Positions 15,784 to 25,613 are shown, numbered from the stretch's first letter. The stretch is 53,706 nt of DNA from Arthrobacter sp. Bi26 (GCF_918697925.1 NZ_CAKKMF010000027.1:1-53706); one strand, 5' to 3'. Translations and numbers: made by a program. The notes: generated by a model not told the origin, from the letters alone.

Positions 15784-16839
15784 ATGGTGCAGGATCGCAA
15801 AGGCGCCTCCGCATTCAAACTGAGCCGCCGTCACGTTGGTGTCGCCGTGCTCGCCGGCGCCACGATGGCGCTCTCCGCCTGCGGCGGGAGTGCGTCATCG
15901 GGAAGTGGCGACGCACCCACCGTCGGCTTCTCCGCCGGTGTCCTCGACAACCCCTTTACGGCAGGCCTGGTGGACTCCGTCGTTAGCGAGGCCAATTCGA
16001 ACGGCCTGAAGATGCTACCCGCCTCCAACGCCGAGGGTGACCCGGCCAAGCAGGTGACCGATATCAACACCCTGATCTCCCAGGATGTAAAAGGCCTGGT
16101 GACCATACCCCGGGACAGCGATGCCATCATCCCGGCCATCCAGGCTGCGAACGCCGCAAACATCCCCGTCGTTACCGTGGACACCGCAGCCAATGGCGGC
16201 AAGATCTACATGAACATCAGGGCGGACAATGTTGCCATGGGCACCAGCGTCTGTGAACAGATCGGCAAGCTGACCGGCGGCAAGGGCACGGTCCTGGAAC
16301 TGCACGGCGCGCTGTCAACCACCTCCGGGTTTGACCGGAACAAGGGCTTCGATGAGTGCATGTCCTCCAAGTTCCCGGATGTAAATATCATCCGCAAGGA
16401 CACCAACTGGGAATCTGCCAAGGCGGTGGAAAACGCCCAGACAGTTCTCAGCACATCGAAGATCGACGCCGTCTTCCTGGCCAGCGACTCCGTGATGCTC
16501 TCCGGCGTGCAGACCGTGATGGAGGGTCAGGGCAAGTGGGCCCCCACCGGTCAGCCCGGACACGTCCCCTTGGTGACCATCGACGGTTCCAAGGGATCCT
16601 TGGATGCTGTCCGGTCCGGACACGTTGACGCCGTCGTTTCCCAGCCGGTAGATCTCTACGGAAAGTACGCCGTCCAGTACCTCAAGGACGCCATCGCCGG
16701 AAAGGAATACAAGGTCGGTCCGTCCGAGCACGGCAGCGAAATCGTCGACTACAAGGGCAATCTCGCGGACATGCTTCCCTCTCCGGTCATCACGAAAGAC
16801 AACGTTGATGACCAGAACCTCTGGGGAAACAAAAAATAA
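15784..16839 (+). CDS. ABC importer B substrate-binding lipoprotein
   Basis: About 351 residues from ATG at 15784, with AGGAG upstream; a TTG directly before could also be read. The signal ends in LSAC with the lipid Cys at residue 33. The mature part is a ribose-type binding fold: VGFSAGVLDNPFTAGLVDSV, DINTLISQDVKGLVTIPRD and NIPVVTVDTAANGG. It is the first gene of module B and only distantly related to the importer A binding protein, so the two importers may take different but related compounds. Confidence 0.9.
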   Translation: MVQDRKGASAFKLSRRHVGVAVLAGATMALSACGGSASSGSGDAPTVGFSAGVLDNPFTAGLVDSVVSEANSNGLKMLPASNAEGDPAKQVTDINTLISQDVKGLVTIPRDSDAIIPAIQAANAANIPVVTVDTAANGGKIYMNIRADNVAMGTSVCEQIGKLTGGKGTVLELHGALSTTSGFDRNKGFDECMSSKFPDVNIIRKDTNWESAKAVENAQTVLSTSKIDAVFLASDSVMLSGVQTVMEGQGKWAPTGQPGHVPLVTIDGSKGSLDAVRSGHVDAVVSQPVDLYGKYAVQYLKDAIAGKEYKVGPSEHGSEIVDYKGNLADMLPSPVITKDNVDDQNLWGNKK

Positions 16840-16896
16840 CTCGCTCCCGGCCGAGCAGGGCCAAGGTGAAGACTGAATTTCAGAAAGGGTGACATC

Positions 16897-18426
16897 GTGG
16901 TCACAGCTAACACCCAGAATGCCATCGAGATCCGCGGACTACAGAAATCTTTCGGATCGACCCAGGCGTTGACAGATGCCAACCTGACCGTTCGTTCAGG
17001 CGAATCCCGGGCCCTTCTCGGCCGGAACGGTGCCGGAAAGTCCACTTTGATTGCGATGCTTACCGGGCTGGTGACTCCGGACGCCGGAAGCATCCACATT
17101 CAGGGCGCGGACGGTGAAATTACTGAAGGTCCCGGATCCGATTCCATCGCTTGCGTGTATCAGAAAAGCACCCTCGTGCCGGAACTGACCGTGGCGGAAA
17201 ACATCAGCCTTGGCGCTTACCCACGCAAGCGGTGGGGGAGCGTGGACTGGCCGGCGATGCGCAAGGCGGCAACCGACCAGCTCAAGGACTGGGGTTACGA
17301 GCGCATCGTCGACAAAAACGTCGAGGACCTTGAACCGCTGGAAAAGAAAATCGTCGAAGTATGCCGGGCACTGTCCCGGGGACCGCGGATCCTCCTTCTG
17401 GACGAACCGACGGCCGGCCTCGACGAGGGGGCTTCCCATGAACTATTCGCCCAGATCAACAGCCTCCGCCAGCGCGGGGTGACCGTCATCTACGTCTCCC
17501 ACCACCTGGAAGAAATCTTCAAGGTCTGCGACTCTGTCACCATCCTGCGCGACGGACGCGACGTCCTGACCGCCCAGACAGCCGACCTCACCGTCAACCG
17601 GATCGTCAACGTCATGGCCGGTGTGACGGAGCAAGAAGCTGCAGCTGCTAGGAAAGATACTGCCGCCACCAGTAACCGCCAGGACCAGCTTGGCGAAACG
17701 CGACTCACCGTGACCGGCGTCGGCGTCGGCTCCCGCGTCCTGGAAGCCAACCTGACGGTCCGCGCTGGCGAATGCGTCGGCCTCACAGGTCTCGATGGCG
17801 CAGGCCACGTCCAGCTCGCCCAGGCAATCGCAGGTCAGCTGGCACTCGATGCGGGAACCGTTGAACACAACGGCCACACCCTCGGGCACGGAAACGTCAT
17901 CAAAACGATCAACGCCGGAATTGGCTTCGTTCCCGAAGACCGCCACGTCAACGGCTACGTCCCGGAACTGTCCGTCGAAGAAAACGCCACCCTGACCATC
18001 GTCGACCGGCTCCGCGGCCGTGGCGGCCTCATCAGTTCGGGACGGCGCCGCGAACGCTTCACGGAACTCTCCGGCGCGTGGTCCATCAAATGCGACGGAC
18101 CCACCCAGGCCGTCGAAGAGCTCTCCGGAGGCAACCAGCAAAAGGTCGTGCTCGCACGGGCCCTCGCTTCAAACCCGGACACACTCGTCCTCGTCCACCC
18201 CACCGCCGGTGTCGACGTGACAGCGAAGGAATCCATCTACGAATCACTTCGGGCGCTGCGTGACAGCGGACGAGCGCTGCTGATCGTCTCCACCGACGAC
18301 ACCGACCTGGAAATCTGCGACAGGGTCATCGTCATGTACAAGGGCGAAATTCACGCCGAACTCAACGCCGGCTACGAAGAGTGGGAACTCGTAGGCGCCA
18401 TCCAAGGGGCGGAGGCCGCGGCATGA
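16897..18426 (+). CDS. Sugar-type ABC importer B, ATP-binding subunit (CUT2)
   Basis: 509-residue double ATPase. Domain 1: Walker A GRNGAGKST (42-50), a degenerate signature (EPLEKKIVE) and Walker B LLLDEPTAG. Domain 2: degenerate Walker A GLDGAGHVQ, signature LSGGNQQK and LVLVHPTAGVD, where the Walker B Glu is His. Domain 2 would be catalytically weak, so hydrolysis would depend on one composite site. GTG start after AAAGG. Confidence 0.9.
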   Translation: MVTANTQNAIEIRGLQKSFGSTQALTDANLTVRSGESRALLGRNGAGKSTLIAMLTGLVTPDAGSIHIQGADGEITEGPGSDSIACVYQKSTLVPELTVAENISLGAYPRKRWGSVDWPAMRKAATDQLKDWGYERIVDKNVEDLEPLEKKIVEVCRALSRGPRILLLDEPTAGLDEGASHELFAQINSLRQRGVTVIYVSHHLEEIFKVCDSVTILRDGRDVLTAQTADLTVNRIVNVMAGVTEQEAAAARKDTAATSNRQDQLGETRLTVTGVGVGSRVLEANLTVRAGECVGLTGLDGAGHVQLAQAIAGQLALDAGTVEHNGHTLGHGNVIKTINAGIGFVPEDRHVNGYVPELSVEENATLTIVDRLRGRGGLISSGRRRERFTELSGAWSIKCDGPTQAVEELSGGNQQKVVLARALASNPDTLVLVHPTAGVDVTAKESIYESLRALRDSGRALLIVSTDDTDLEICDRVIVMYKGEIHAELNAGYEEWELVGAIQGAEAAA

Positions 18427-18488
18427 CAATGTCAGCCCCGCCCCTGCAGCCCACGACCAATGAGCCAAAGAACCAAGGAGAAACTCCA

Positions 18489-19532
18489 ATGTCCACGCAT
18501 ACCCCGACCGTTGCGGGTACGCCGACCAGCCGCCGGCCCCTCAACATCATCGACCAGGCCCGCTCCTCCGGCTGGGCCCGGGAGCTTGCGCTGCTGCCCG
18601 CCATCATCGTGGCCATGGTCATCGGCGCCTTCCTGTCGCCCCAGTTCCTCACAGCGAACAACCTACTCAACAACGTCCTTGTGACCTCCGCCGTACTTGG
18701 CATCGTGGTCATCGCCGAAAGCATCATCCTGATCTCGGGCTACTTCGATCTTTCGCTCGAGTCCGTGGTGGGCCTGGCTCCGATGCTTGCCGTGTGGCTG
18801 GTCCTGCCCGCCGCGGTCGGCGGCTCCGGCTGGGGATGGTCACCTTGGGCCGCGTTCGGGGCGATGCTCGTGCTTTCCATCGTGGTGGGATTGATCAACG
18901 GGTTCCTTGTCGGCAAGCTGAAACTCAACGCCTTCATCGTCACCCTCGCCATGCTCACCTTGCTCCGCGGCCTGACCATGGGCCTGTCCGGCGGCAAGAC
19001 CCTCTCGGGGCTCCCCGCTGAATTCCTCGCCCTCGGCAACACCAAGTGGCTGGGCATCTCCATCCAGATCTGGCTCTTCGTGATCTTCCTGGTCGCCGCC
19101 GCAGTATTCATGCGCAGCCACCCGGTCGGGCGCAAGCTCTACGCCATGGGCGGCAACAACGCCGCCGCAGCAGCAGCAGGCATCAAAACACTGCGCCTTA
19201 CCATCGGCGTCTTCGTCGCCGGCGCGGTCATCGCCGCGTTCGCCGGCCTCATGCTCACCGGCCGTATCGCTTCCGTGACGGCCAACCAGGGCGACGGCCT
19301 CATCTTCACCGTCTTCGCAGCGGCTGTCATCGGTGGCATCAGCCTCAATGGTGGCAAGGGCTCCATGATCGGCGCACTCAGTGGCGTGCTGCTACTGGGC
19401 ATCATCCAGAACATCCTCGTCCTGTCCCAGGTGCCCTCGTTCTGGATCCAGGCCATCTACGGTCTGATCATCCTCAGCGCCCTGATCTTCAACTACCTGG
19501 CCGGTTCCCGGCGCACCCGCCGCGTCGTCTAA
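18489..19532 (+). CDS. ABC importer B permease
   Basis: RbsC-like permease, about 347 residues from ATG at 18489, which has AAGGAG eight bases upstream. An alternative ATG at 18423 overlaps the ATPase stop as ATGA and adds 22 residues of low complexity. Conserved blocks are SGYFDLSLESVVGLAPM early and AAVIGGISLNGGKGSMIGALSG late. Only one permease gene is present, so the channel would be a homodimer. Confidence 0.9.
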   Translation: MSTHTPTVAGTPTSRRPLNIIDQARSSGWARELALLPAIIVAMVIGAFLSPQFLTANNLLNNVLVTSAVLGIVVIAESIILISGYFDLSLESVVGLAPMLAVWLVLPAAVGGSGWGWSPWAAFGAMLVLSIVVGLINGFLVGKLKLNAFIVTLAMLTLLRGLTMGLSGGKTLSGLPAEFLALGNTKWLGISIQIWLFVIFLVAAAVFMRSHPVGRKLYAMGGNNAAAAAAGIKTLRLTIGVFVAGAVIAAFAGLMLTGRIASVTANQGDGLIFTVFAAAVIGGISLNGGKGSMIGALSGVLLLGIIQNILVLSQVPSFWIQAIYGLIILSALIFNYLAGSRRTRRVV

Positions 19533-19569
19533 CCAATCCCGCCACTTCTGAAAGCAAGGAGCACACACC

Positions 19570-20298
19570 GTGAGTTCACCATCCTTTGACGGAAAGGTCG
19601 CCATCGTCACCGGCGCGGCCAGCGGCATCGGCCACGCCACAGCACTGGCACTTGCCGCACAGGGTGCAACCGTCTACGGAGCCGACATAGCCGCCGGCGA
19701 CGCAGCTGACGGGGCCATCCAATGGCGGCGCCTCGACGTCGCCGAAGAAGACGACTGGAAGGCACTCACGGAAGAAGTGCTCCAGGCCCACGGCCGCATC
19801 GACGTCCTGATCAACAACGCAGGCCTGGTCGGATCGTACGAATCGATCACGGATATCGACATCCAGGACTGGCACCGGATCATCTCCGTCAACCAGACCG
19901 GTGTCTTCCTGGGAATGCGCTCCGTCGCACCGGCCATGCTGGCGCAGGAATCCGGATCCATCGTGAATGTCTCGTCCATCTGGGGACTTGTCGGAGCAGC
20001 CGGCGTCGCCGCCTACCAGGCATCCAAGGGTGCCGTGACCATGATGACAAAGAACGCCTCCGCCACGTGGGCAGCGCAGGGGATCCGCGTGAACTCGGTC
20101 CACCCCGGGTTGATCACTAGCCCGTTGACGGAAAACCAGGACCAGGCCATCTCCGATGAGCTGATCGCCAAGACCCCCATGCACAGGGCCGGGCGCGCCA
20201 GCGAAGTCGCCGATGCGATCGTCTATCTCGCCTCCGACAAGGCCTCCTACATCACCGGCGCGCAACTCGTTGTCGACGGCGGATTCACCAGCATCTGA
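19570..20298 (+). CDS. Short-chain dehydrogenase/reductase 3
   Basis: 242-residue classical SDR with VTGAASGIG (13-21), Asp at the end of strand 2 (GADI), NNAG, the catalytic Ser in NVSS (135/136), Tyr149 and Lys153, and a C-terminal VVDGGF. GTG start with AAGGAG upstream. It is the third SDR of the locus and directly precedes the ring-cleavage dioxygenase gene, so it may catalyse a late oxidation before hydroxyquinol. That placement is inference. Confidence 0.9.
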   Translation: MSSPSFDGKVAIVTGAASGIGHATALALAAQGATVYGADIAAGDAADGAIQWRRLDVAEEDDWKALTEEVLQAHGRIDVLINNAGLVGSYESITDIDIQDWHRIISVNQTGVFLGMRSVAPAMLAQESGSIVNVSSIWGLVGAAGVAAYQASKGAVTMMTKNASATWAAQGIRVNSVHPGLITSPLTENQDQAISDELIAKTPMHRAGRASEVADAIVYLASDKASYITGAQLVVDGGFTSI

Positions 20299-20340
20299 GC
20301 ACGACTTACCAGCCGCCCCAGCTCCAAGGAAGGAACCACC

Positions 20341-21288
20341 ATGAGCACGGACCTCGGCCCCGGCACACTGACTGCCGCTGTCATCGACAGTTTCCGCAAT
20401 ACCCCTGATGACCGGCTTCGGACCATCCTGACCAGCCTCACCACCCACCTTCACAACTTCGTCAGGGAGATTGAACCCACGATCGACGAATGGGAAACCG
20501 CCATCAACTTCCTGACCGCCACAGGCCAGAAGTGCGACTCTGTCCGGCAGGAGTTCATCCTCCTCTCCGACGTGCTGGGCGTGTCCATGATGGTGGAAAC
20601 CCTCAATGACGCCGAAACTCCGGACGCCACCGACTCCACTGTCCTGGGTCCTTTCCACATGGTCGAATCCCCAAAGCGTGAACTTGGCGAGAACGCCTCC
20701 CCGGAAAGCGAAGGAGACATCTGCCTGGTCAGGGGGCGCATCCTCTCCGTCACCGGTGAGCCCGTCCCCAATGCCGCCATCGACATCTGGCAGGCAAACA
20801 CCAAGGGCTTCTACGACGTTCAGCAACCCGGCATCCAAAGCATCGGCAACGGCCGCGGCCTGTTCACGTCCAACGCCGCCGGAGAGTTCTACTTCCGCAG
20901 CGTCATCCCCAGCTATTACCCGATCCCGACCGACGGCCCTGTCGGGGACCTGCTGCACGCGACTGCCCGGCACCCGAACAGGCCGGCGCACATCCACTTC
21001 ATCGTGGGCGCGCCGGGTTTCCGGGAACTGACGACGCACATTTTTGTTAGCGGGAGCGACTACATCGATTCCGACGCCGTTTTCGCCGTGAAGCAGAGCC
21101 TGATCGCCGAATTCGTGCCCAACACCTCAGAGGCCGACGCAGCCCGCTACGGTCTCACCCCACCGTTTATGGAGGCAGTGATCGACATTGTCATCCACCC
21201 CGAGCTCGTCGACCCGGACATGATCCACACCGCCGTGATGTCCCCGTCCACTGCACGGATTATCGAAGCACAGGAGAACACCCGATGA
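20341..21288 (+). CDS. Hydroxyquinol 1,2-dioxygenase
   Basis: 315-residue intradiol ring-cleavage dioxygenase. The four Fe(III) ligands are visible: Tyr158 (GFYDVQ), Tyr193 (SYYPIPTDGP), His217 and His219 (RPAHIHF). An N-terminal helical dimerisation domain (residues 1-100) precedes them, as in the catechol/hydroxyquinol class. The adjacent, overlapping maleylacetate reductase gene indicates hydroxyquinol (1,2,4-trihydroxybenzene) rather than catechol as substrate. The product would be maleylacetate (3-hydroxy-cis,cis-muconate). Confidence 0.92.
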   Translation: MSTDLGPGTLTAAVIDSFRNTPDDRLRTILTSLTTHLHNFVREIEPTIDEWETAINFLTATGQKCDSVRQEFILLSDVLGVSMMVETLNDAETPDATDSTVLGPFHMVESPKRELGENASPESEGDICLVRGRILSVTGEPVPNAAIDIWQANTKGFYDVQQPGIQSIGNGRGLFTSNAAGEFYFRSVIPSYYPIPTDGPVGDLLHATARHPNRPAHIHFIVGAPGFRELTTHIFVSGSDYIDSDAVFAVKQSLIAEFVPNTSEADAARYGLTPPFMEAVIDIVIHPELVDPDMIHTAVMSPSTARIIEAQENTR

Positions 21289-22340
21289 AGGATTTTCAGT
21301 ACCAGGCACTTCCGATGCGCGTCCGTTTCGGAGCCGGCTCACTTGCCTCACTTAACGACGAAGTCGTCAACCTTGGCCTCAAGCGTGTCCTGGTCCTGGC
21401 TACACCCTTCCAAGCGGATATGGCCGAAAGGATTTCTCAACAGCTGGGCGAGCTCAGCGCCGGTGTGCACGCCGAAGCTGAAATGCATGTGCCCATCGAA
21501 TCCGCCCACAAAGCGCGTGAAGTAGCTGCCGCTGCCCAGGCCGACGGTTACGTTGCGGTCGGCGGCGGGTCCACAACTGGCCTGGGCAAGGCCATCGCGC
21601 TTGAGTTCGGCCAGCCCATCATTGCCGTACCCACAACCTACGCCGGCTCCGAAATGACGCCCGTATGGGGCCTGACCGCCGACGGGGAGAAAAGGACCGG
21701 ACGCGACTCCAAGGTCCTGCCCACCAGTGTCATCTACGACCCCGAACTCACTGTTTCCCTCCCGGTGAGCATGTCGGTCACCAGCGGATTCAACGCCATC
21801 GCCCACGCTGTGGAAGCGCTGTACGCACCGGACGGTTCGCCCATCATCTCCCTGATGGCCGAGGAGGGCACCCGTGCCCTCCTCGAAGCGATGCCAAAGA
21901 TCGTGGAAGACCCATCCAACATCGACGCCCGCTCCGATGCGCTGTACGGCGCGTGGCTCTGCGGGGCCACCCTCGGCGCGACTACGATGTCGCTGCACCA
22001 CAAGCTGTGCCACACACTCGGCGGGACCTTCAACCTTCCCCACGCCGAAACCCACACTGTCGTACTGCCCTACGCCCTGGCCTACAACGCCCAGCACGCC
22101 CCCCAAGCGATCGCGGCCCTGCAGCGCGCCACCGGGGCAGACAACCCGGCGGCCCACTTCAAGAAGCTGAGCGTGGCCCTCGGCGCACCCTCGTCCCTGG
22201 CTGAACTGGGCCTGAAGGAATCCGACGTCGAAAAGATCGTCGAAATCGCCACAAAGAACCCTTACGCCAACCCGCGGGAAGTGACCCCCGAGGGCATCCG
22301 GGAACTCGTCACGGCCGCCCTTCACGGCAGCGACGTCTAA
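21285..22340 (+). CDS. Maleylacetate reductase
   Basis: 351-residue iron-type alcohol dehydrogenase family member. GYVAVGGGSTTGLGKAIAL is the nucleotide site, IAVPTTYAGSEMTPVWGLT is typical of maleylacetate reductases, and HHKLCHTLGGTFNLPHAETHTVVLP is the C-terminal domain signature. It reduces maleylacetate to 3-oxoadipate with NAD(P)H. The start overlaps the dioxygenase stop as ATGA, supporting coupled synthesis. Confidence 0.92.
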   Translation: MKDFQYQALPMRVRFGAGSLASLNDEVVNLGLKRVLVLATPFQADMAERISQQLGELSAGVHAEAEMHVPIESAHKAREVAAAAQADGYVAVGGGSTTGLGKAIALEFGQPIIAVPTTYAGSEMTPVWGLTADGEKRTGRDSKVLPTSVIYDPELTVSLPVSMSVTSGFNAIAHAVEALYAPDGSPIISLMAEEGTRALLEAMPKIVEDPSNIDARSDALYGAWLCGATLGATTMSLHHKLCHTLGGTFNLPHAETHTVVLPYALAYNAQHAPQAIAALQRATGADNPAAHFKKLSVALGAPSSLAELGLKESDVEKIVEIATKNPYANPREVTPEGIRELVTAALHGSDV

Positions 22341-22390
22341 GCAACGTCCTCATTCCTCCCTGTTGCCTGAACCCACAGAAAGAACACAAC

Positions 22391-23494
22391 ATGTCTGAGA
22401 CCGTCAACGAAGTGCGTACGGCGCCCGCGGCACCTCCGCCGGGGACCGTCCCGGCCGTCCTGGTCCGCCAAGACGCCGGCGGCACCATCACAGTCGAACC
22501 CGGCACTGCAGCCATCACTGCGACCAAACCCGCTGAGCTCCTTGTACGGCCCGCTTACGTGGGGGTGTGCGGCACTGATATCGAAATCCTGCACGGCAGC
22601 ATGCCGGAGACCTTCAAGATCAATTACCCGCACGTCTTGGGCCATGAATGGTCAGGAATTGTCGTGGAGGTTGGCGCCGGCGTTGAAGGGTTTCATCGGG
22701 GGGACCGGGTCCTTGGGCACGGACACCTGGGCGGCAACGACTGGTTCGGGGTCACCCACGATGGAGCCGCAGCTGAACTGTTCACCGTCCCGGCCGATAT
22801 GTGCTTCCACATCCCTGACGAGGTGGACATGCTCACGGCTGCAGTTATTGAACCTTTCGCCTGCGTGTTGAATGGGCTGACCAAGATTGGCGGCATCAGT
22901 GCCGCCGATACCGTCCATGTGCACGGGCTCGGAGCCATCGGCCTGAATGCAGTGATCCAGGCTGTTACCGCCGGCGCCCAGGTAGTCGCGTTCGATCCCA
23001 GCCCGCTGCGGCGTGAGATGGCGATCAGACTGGGAGCCAAGGCCGCAGTGAACCCGTTGGAGGAGACTGTCGCTACCGCAGCCGCGGAACAGGCAGTCGG
23101 CCGACCGTTTGCTGACGTGGTCATCGAAGCCTCCGGAAATTCCGCTGCGCAGGCGGCTGCCCTTGAGAGCGCCGACCTCAATGGTCGGGTTCTGCTGATG
23201 GGTGTTTCCACTCCAAAATTCGCGCCTGCTCGCCTGGGCCTGGTGCAGGAACGAAACCTCTTGATTACCAGCTCCACCGGGGCGCCGGTAGCAGTATGGC
23301 CCGCAGCAATCCGGTACGTGGCAAACACCCGCCTCAATCTCGGTGAGATCGTCTCCACCGTCGTCCCGTTCTCCCGCGGAGACGAAGCCCTCCAAAGGGC
23401 ACAGGACTCAAGCCGGGAAACGAAGGTCATGCTTGCCCCGGATGCCACCAACGCCGACGGCGTGGCCGCCTCCTCAACCCACAAAGCCAACTAA
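22391..23494 (+). CDS. Zinc-type medium-chain dehydrogenase
   Basis: 367-residue MDR of the sorbitol/threonine dehydrogenase branch. Catalytic zinc ligands are Cys60 (CGTD), His85-Glu86 (GHEW) and Glu154 (IEPFAC). The Rossmann glycines are in GLGAIGLNAV. The four-Cys structural zinc lobe is absent (GHGHLGGNDWFGVTHDG in its place), as in some polyol dehydrogenases. Polyol or cyclitol oxidation fits the context. About 20 N-terminal residues before the fold look disordered. Confidence 0.88.
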   Translation: MSETVNEVRTAPAAPPPGTVPAVLVRQDAGGTITVEPGTAAITATKPAELLVRPAYVGVCGTDIEILHGSMPETFKINYPHVLGHEWSGIVVEVGAGVEGFHRGDRVLGHGHLGGNDWFGVTHDGAAAELFTVPADMCFHIPDEVDMLTAAVIEPFACVLNGLTKIGGISAADTVHVHGLGAIGLNAVIQAVTAGAQVVAFDPSPLRREMAIRLGAKAAVNPLEETVATAAAEQAVGRPFADVVIEASGNSAAQAAALESADLNGRVLLMGVSTPKFAPARLGLVQERNLLITSSTGAPVAVWPAAIRYVANTRLNLGEIVSTVVPFSRGDEALQRAQDSSRETKVMLAPDATNADGVAASSTHKAN

Positions 23495-23506
23495 CAAAGG
23501 ACGAAC

Positions 23507-24430
23507 GTGAACGACACGAACATCATTCAGAACCGGGACCTCCTGGCCTCCTGCTGGACCTGGGCAGGCAACGCCGCCCCGCTTCGGGGCGATGAGACGA
23601 GCCCTATCGACGTGCGCACCCGGGTTGAGGCTGCCGCCAAGGCAGGCTGGAAGGGACTGGGCTTTATCCACGCCGACCTTCCGGAGATTGAAAAGACCAT
23701 TGGTCTCAAGGGGCTCCGCCAGCTGCTGGACGACAACGGCATCGTCCACGTCGAGATGGAATTCCTCGCGGACTGGTGGAAGACCGGCCCCGAACGCGAA
23801 GAATCCGATCGCTGGCGTAAGGTCCTGTTCAACGCTGCAGAGATACTCGGCGTCAAGACCATCAAGATCGGCGCCGAACTGGCCCTCGAAGGTGAGCCGG
23901 CGCCTGTCGATGAAACCGCGTTCCACCAGGAATTCGACCGGCTCGCCACTCAGGCCGGGGAAGTGGGCACGCGCGTCGCTTTGGAGCCCATGCCGATGAA
24001 CAACCTCAAGACGATCGAAATCGGCGCGAAGTTCATCAGCGAGGTCAACAACCCGCACGGCGGGCTCACCGTCGATACCTGGCACACCAGCCGCGGCGGC
24101 ACCCGCTACGAAGACCTGGCCGCGATCCTGCCCATGGACAAAGTCTTCATCGTCGAAATCGATGATGCCCGCAAAGACGTCGTCGGTTCGCTGTGGGAAG
24201 ACACCATCAATGAGCGGCTTTACCCTGGCGAGGGCGATCTGGACACCGTCAGCTTCGTCAAGGCCATCTACGAAGCCGGCTGGCGGGGTCACTGGGGCGT
24301 GGAAATACTCGCGGAATCACACCGCCTGTTGCCGTTGGATCAGGCATTGGCACGCGCCCACGATTCAGCCGCGGCGACACTCGAGGCAGCGTCCCAACTG
24401 ATCGCCGCGGAACAGTCCGAAAAGGTCTAA
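23507..24430 (+). CDS. IolE-like TIM-barrel protein (sugar isomerase/dehydratase class)
   Basis: 307-residue AP-endonuclease-2-type TIM barrel, the family of inosose dehydratase IolE and sugar-phosphate epimerases. Likely metal ligands are Glu160 (ALEPMP), Asp190 and His193 (VDTWH) and Glu266 (GVEIL). GTG start after AAAGGA. IolE removes water from a keto-inositol; an analogous dehydration here would move an oxidised cyclitol toward aromaticity. Epimerase or keto-sugar lyase roles are the alternatives. Confidence 0.8.
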   Translation: MNDTNIIQNRDLLASCWTWAGNAAPLRGDETSPIDVRTRVEAAAKAGWKGLGFIHADLPEIEKTIGLKGLRQLLDDNGIVHVEMEFLADWWKTGPEREESDRWRKVLFNAAEILGVKTIKIGAELALEGEPAPVDETAFHQEFDRLATQAGEVGTRVALEPMPMNNLKTIEIGAKFISEVNNPHGGLTVDTWHTSRGGTRYEDLAAILPMDKVFIVEIDDARKDVVGSLWEDTINERLYPGEGDLDTVSFVKAIYEAGWRGHWGVEILAESHRLLPLDQALARAHDSAAATLEAASQLIAAEQSEKV

Positions 24431-24450
24431 CCCGAGCTAATCCGCGTAAG

Positions 24451-24492
24451 CCTGGCCCACCTGCCACCCTGCAGGGTGGCGCGTGGGCCAGG
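24451..24492 (+). terminator. Long hairpin, terminator or attenuator
   Basis: CCTGGCCCAC (24451-24460) pairs with GTGGGCCAGG (24483-24492), and CCACCCTG/CAGGGTGG form an inner stem. Only TTT follows, so termination would be partial. It separates the module B enzymes from regulator R2 on the same strand. Confidence 0.7.
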
Positions 24493-24527
24493 TTTGCCAC
24501 GGAGCCTTACAAGAGAAGCGGAACACC

Positions 24528-25259
24528 ATGAGCGCACCAGCCCCGGAGGCACGATCGGACGCCGCCATCCAGCTTGGCATGCGTCTTCGTGACGCCCGGC
24601 AGAGCGCCAAGCTCTCCGTACGCGAGCTTGCGCGCCGTGTGGACGTCTCCGCCAGCCTCGTTTCACAGGTCGAGCTGGGCCGCACAACACCGTCTGTCGG
24701 AACCCTTTACGCCCTCGTATCAGCACTGGGCTTGTCCCTTGATGCGGTACTGCAGGATGCGGGGCAATTTCCGTCGGCAGGTACCAGTCTTCGGGTTGTT
24801 GAAACTCCAGCCGTCTTTGAAGACGGGCGGCCCTGGTCATCCGAAGGTGCGGTGACACCTCTGGTGCCATCTACAGGGAGTAACGAACTTCCTGGACTTC
24901 TGGAAGCGAAGAACCGTCCAAAACTCCGTGTCGATGGTGTCCTCTGGGAGCGACTCACTGCGGAGAACGACCCCAATGTGGAACTGCTTCGCGTCACGTA
25001 CGGAAGCGGCACTGAATCCTGCCCGCCGGATAACCTCATGCGGCACGGGGGACATGAATACTTCCACATTCTTGAAGGAAGACTCAACGTGGAGGCCGGG
25101 TCCTCCATGGGAACACTTAGCGCCGGAGACAGCATCAACTTCGTCTCTTCCGCCCCTCACCGGCTCAGCAACCCTTTCAACGAAGATTGCATCGCAATTT
25201 GGGTGGTGGTCGGCCGGCGAAACCATCAGCAGGACAACCCGGTCTCGCCGGTCGCATAA
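24528..25259 (+). CDS. XRE-cupin transcriptional regulator R2
   Basis: About 243 residues from ATG at 24528. The XRE domain is SVRELARRVDVSASLVSQVELGRTTPSVGTLY and the cupin carries HEYFHILEGRLNVE and PHRLSNPFNEDC. It aligns with R1 along its length, including WERLT, LRVTYG-G-ESC and AIW-VVGR. Two such paralogues in one locus suggest two effectors, possibly the two imported compounds or an early and a late intermediate. It may share promoter read-through from module B. Confidence 0.92.
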   Translation: MSAPAPEARSDAAIQLGMRLRDARQSAKLSVRELARRVDVSASLVSQVELGRTTPSVGTLYALVSALGLSLDAVLQDAGQFPSAGTSLRVVETPAVFEDGRPWSSEGAVTPLVPSTGSNELPGLLEAKNRPKLRVDGVLWERLTAENDPNVELLRVTYGSGTESCPPDNLMRHGGHEYFHILEGRLNVEAGSSMGTLSAGDSINFVSSAPHRLSNPFNEDCIAIWVVVGRRNHQQDNPVSPVA

Positions 25260-25289
25260 GTAAGACGAGCAACAGAAAAAAACCATCAC

Positions 25290-25613
25290 ATGCACTCACG
25301 GAGCCTTGAAACGGAGTCCCAGTTGAATTCGTCATCCACACAGAATTGGGGCAAGGAGCCCGCTGGCGAGGCTCATGCAAACAATTCGGCCACCCCTGCT
25401 CACTGGGGCGAGCTCTGCCCGGGTGATCACGTCTGGGTGGTTTGCGCCAAATCTTCCCACTCCGGGATTGTTGACGCTGCATCTGCTGACGGTGAGTATC
25501 TGTGGGTGCTTCTCAACGGCGGGCACGGTCGCAGGTTGTTCACCAGGGCCGAGGTAACCAGGACTTATGTCGATCCGATGGACCTCGCCAAGCGGTCACG
25601 ACCAACGCTTTGA
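25290..25613 (+). CDS. Small hypothetical protein
   Basis: 107 residues, not recognised. A polar N-terminus of about 40 residues leads to a compact part, GDHVWVVCAKSSHSGIVDAASADGEYLW, that looks like a small beta barrel. The ribosome binding site is poor. It lies 30 bases after R2 on the same strand. Real coding status is likely but unproven. Confidence 0.45.
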   Translation: MHSRSLETESQLNSSSTQNWGKEPAGEAHANNSATPAHWGELCPGDHVWVVCAKSSHSGIVDAASADGEYLWVLLNGGHGRRLFTRAEVTRTYVDPMDLAKRSRPTL

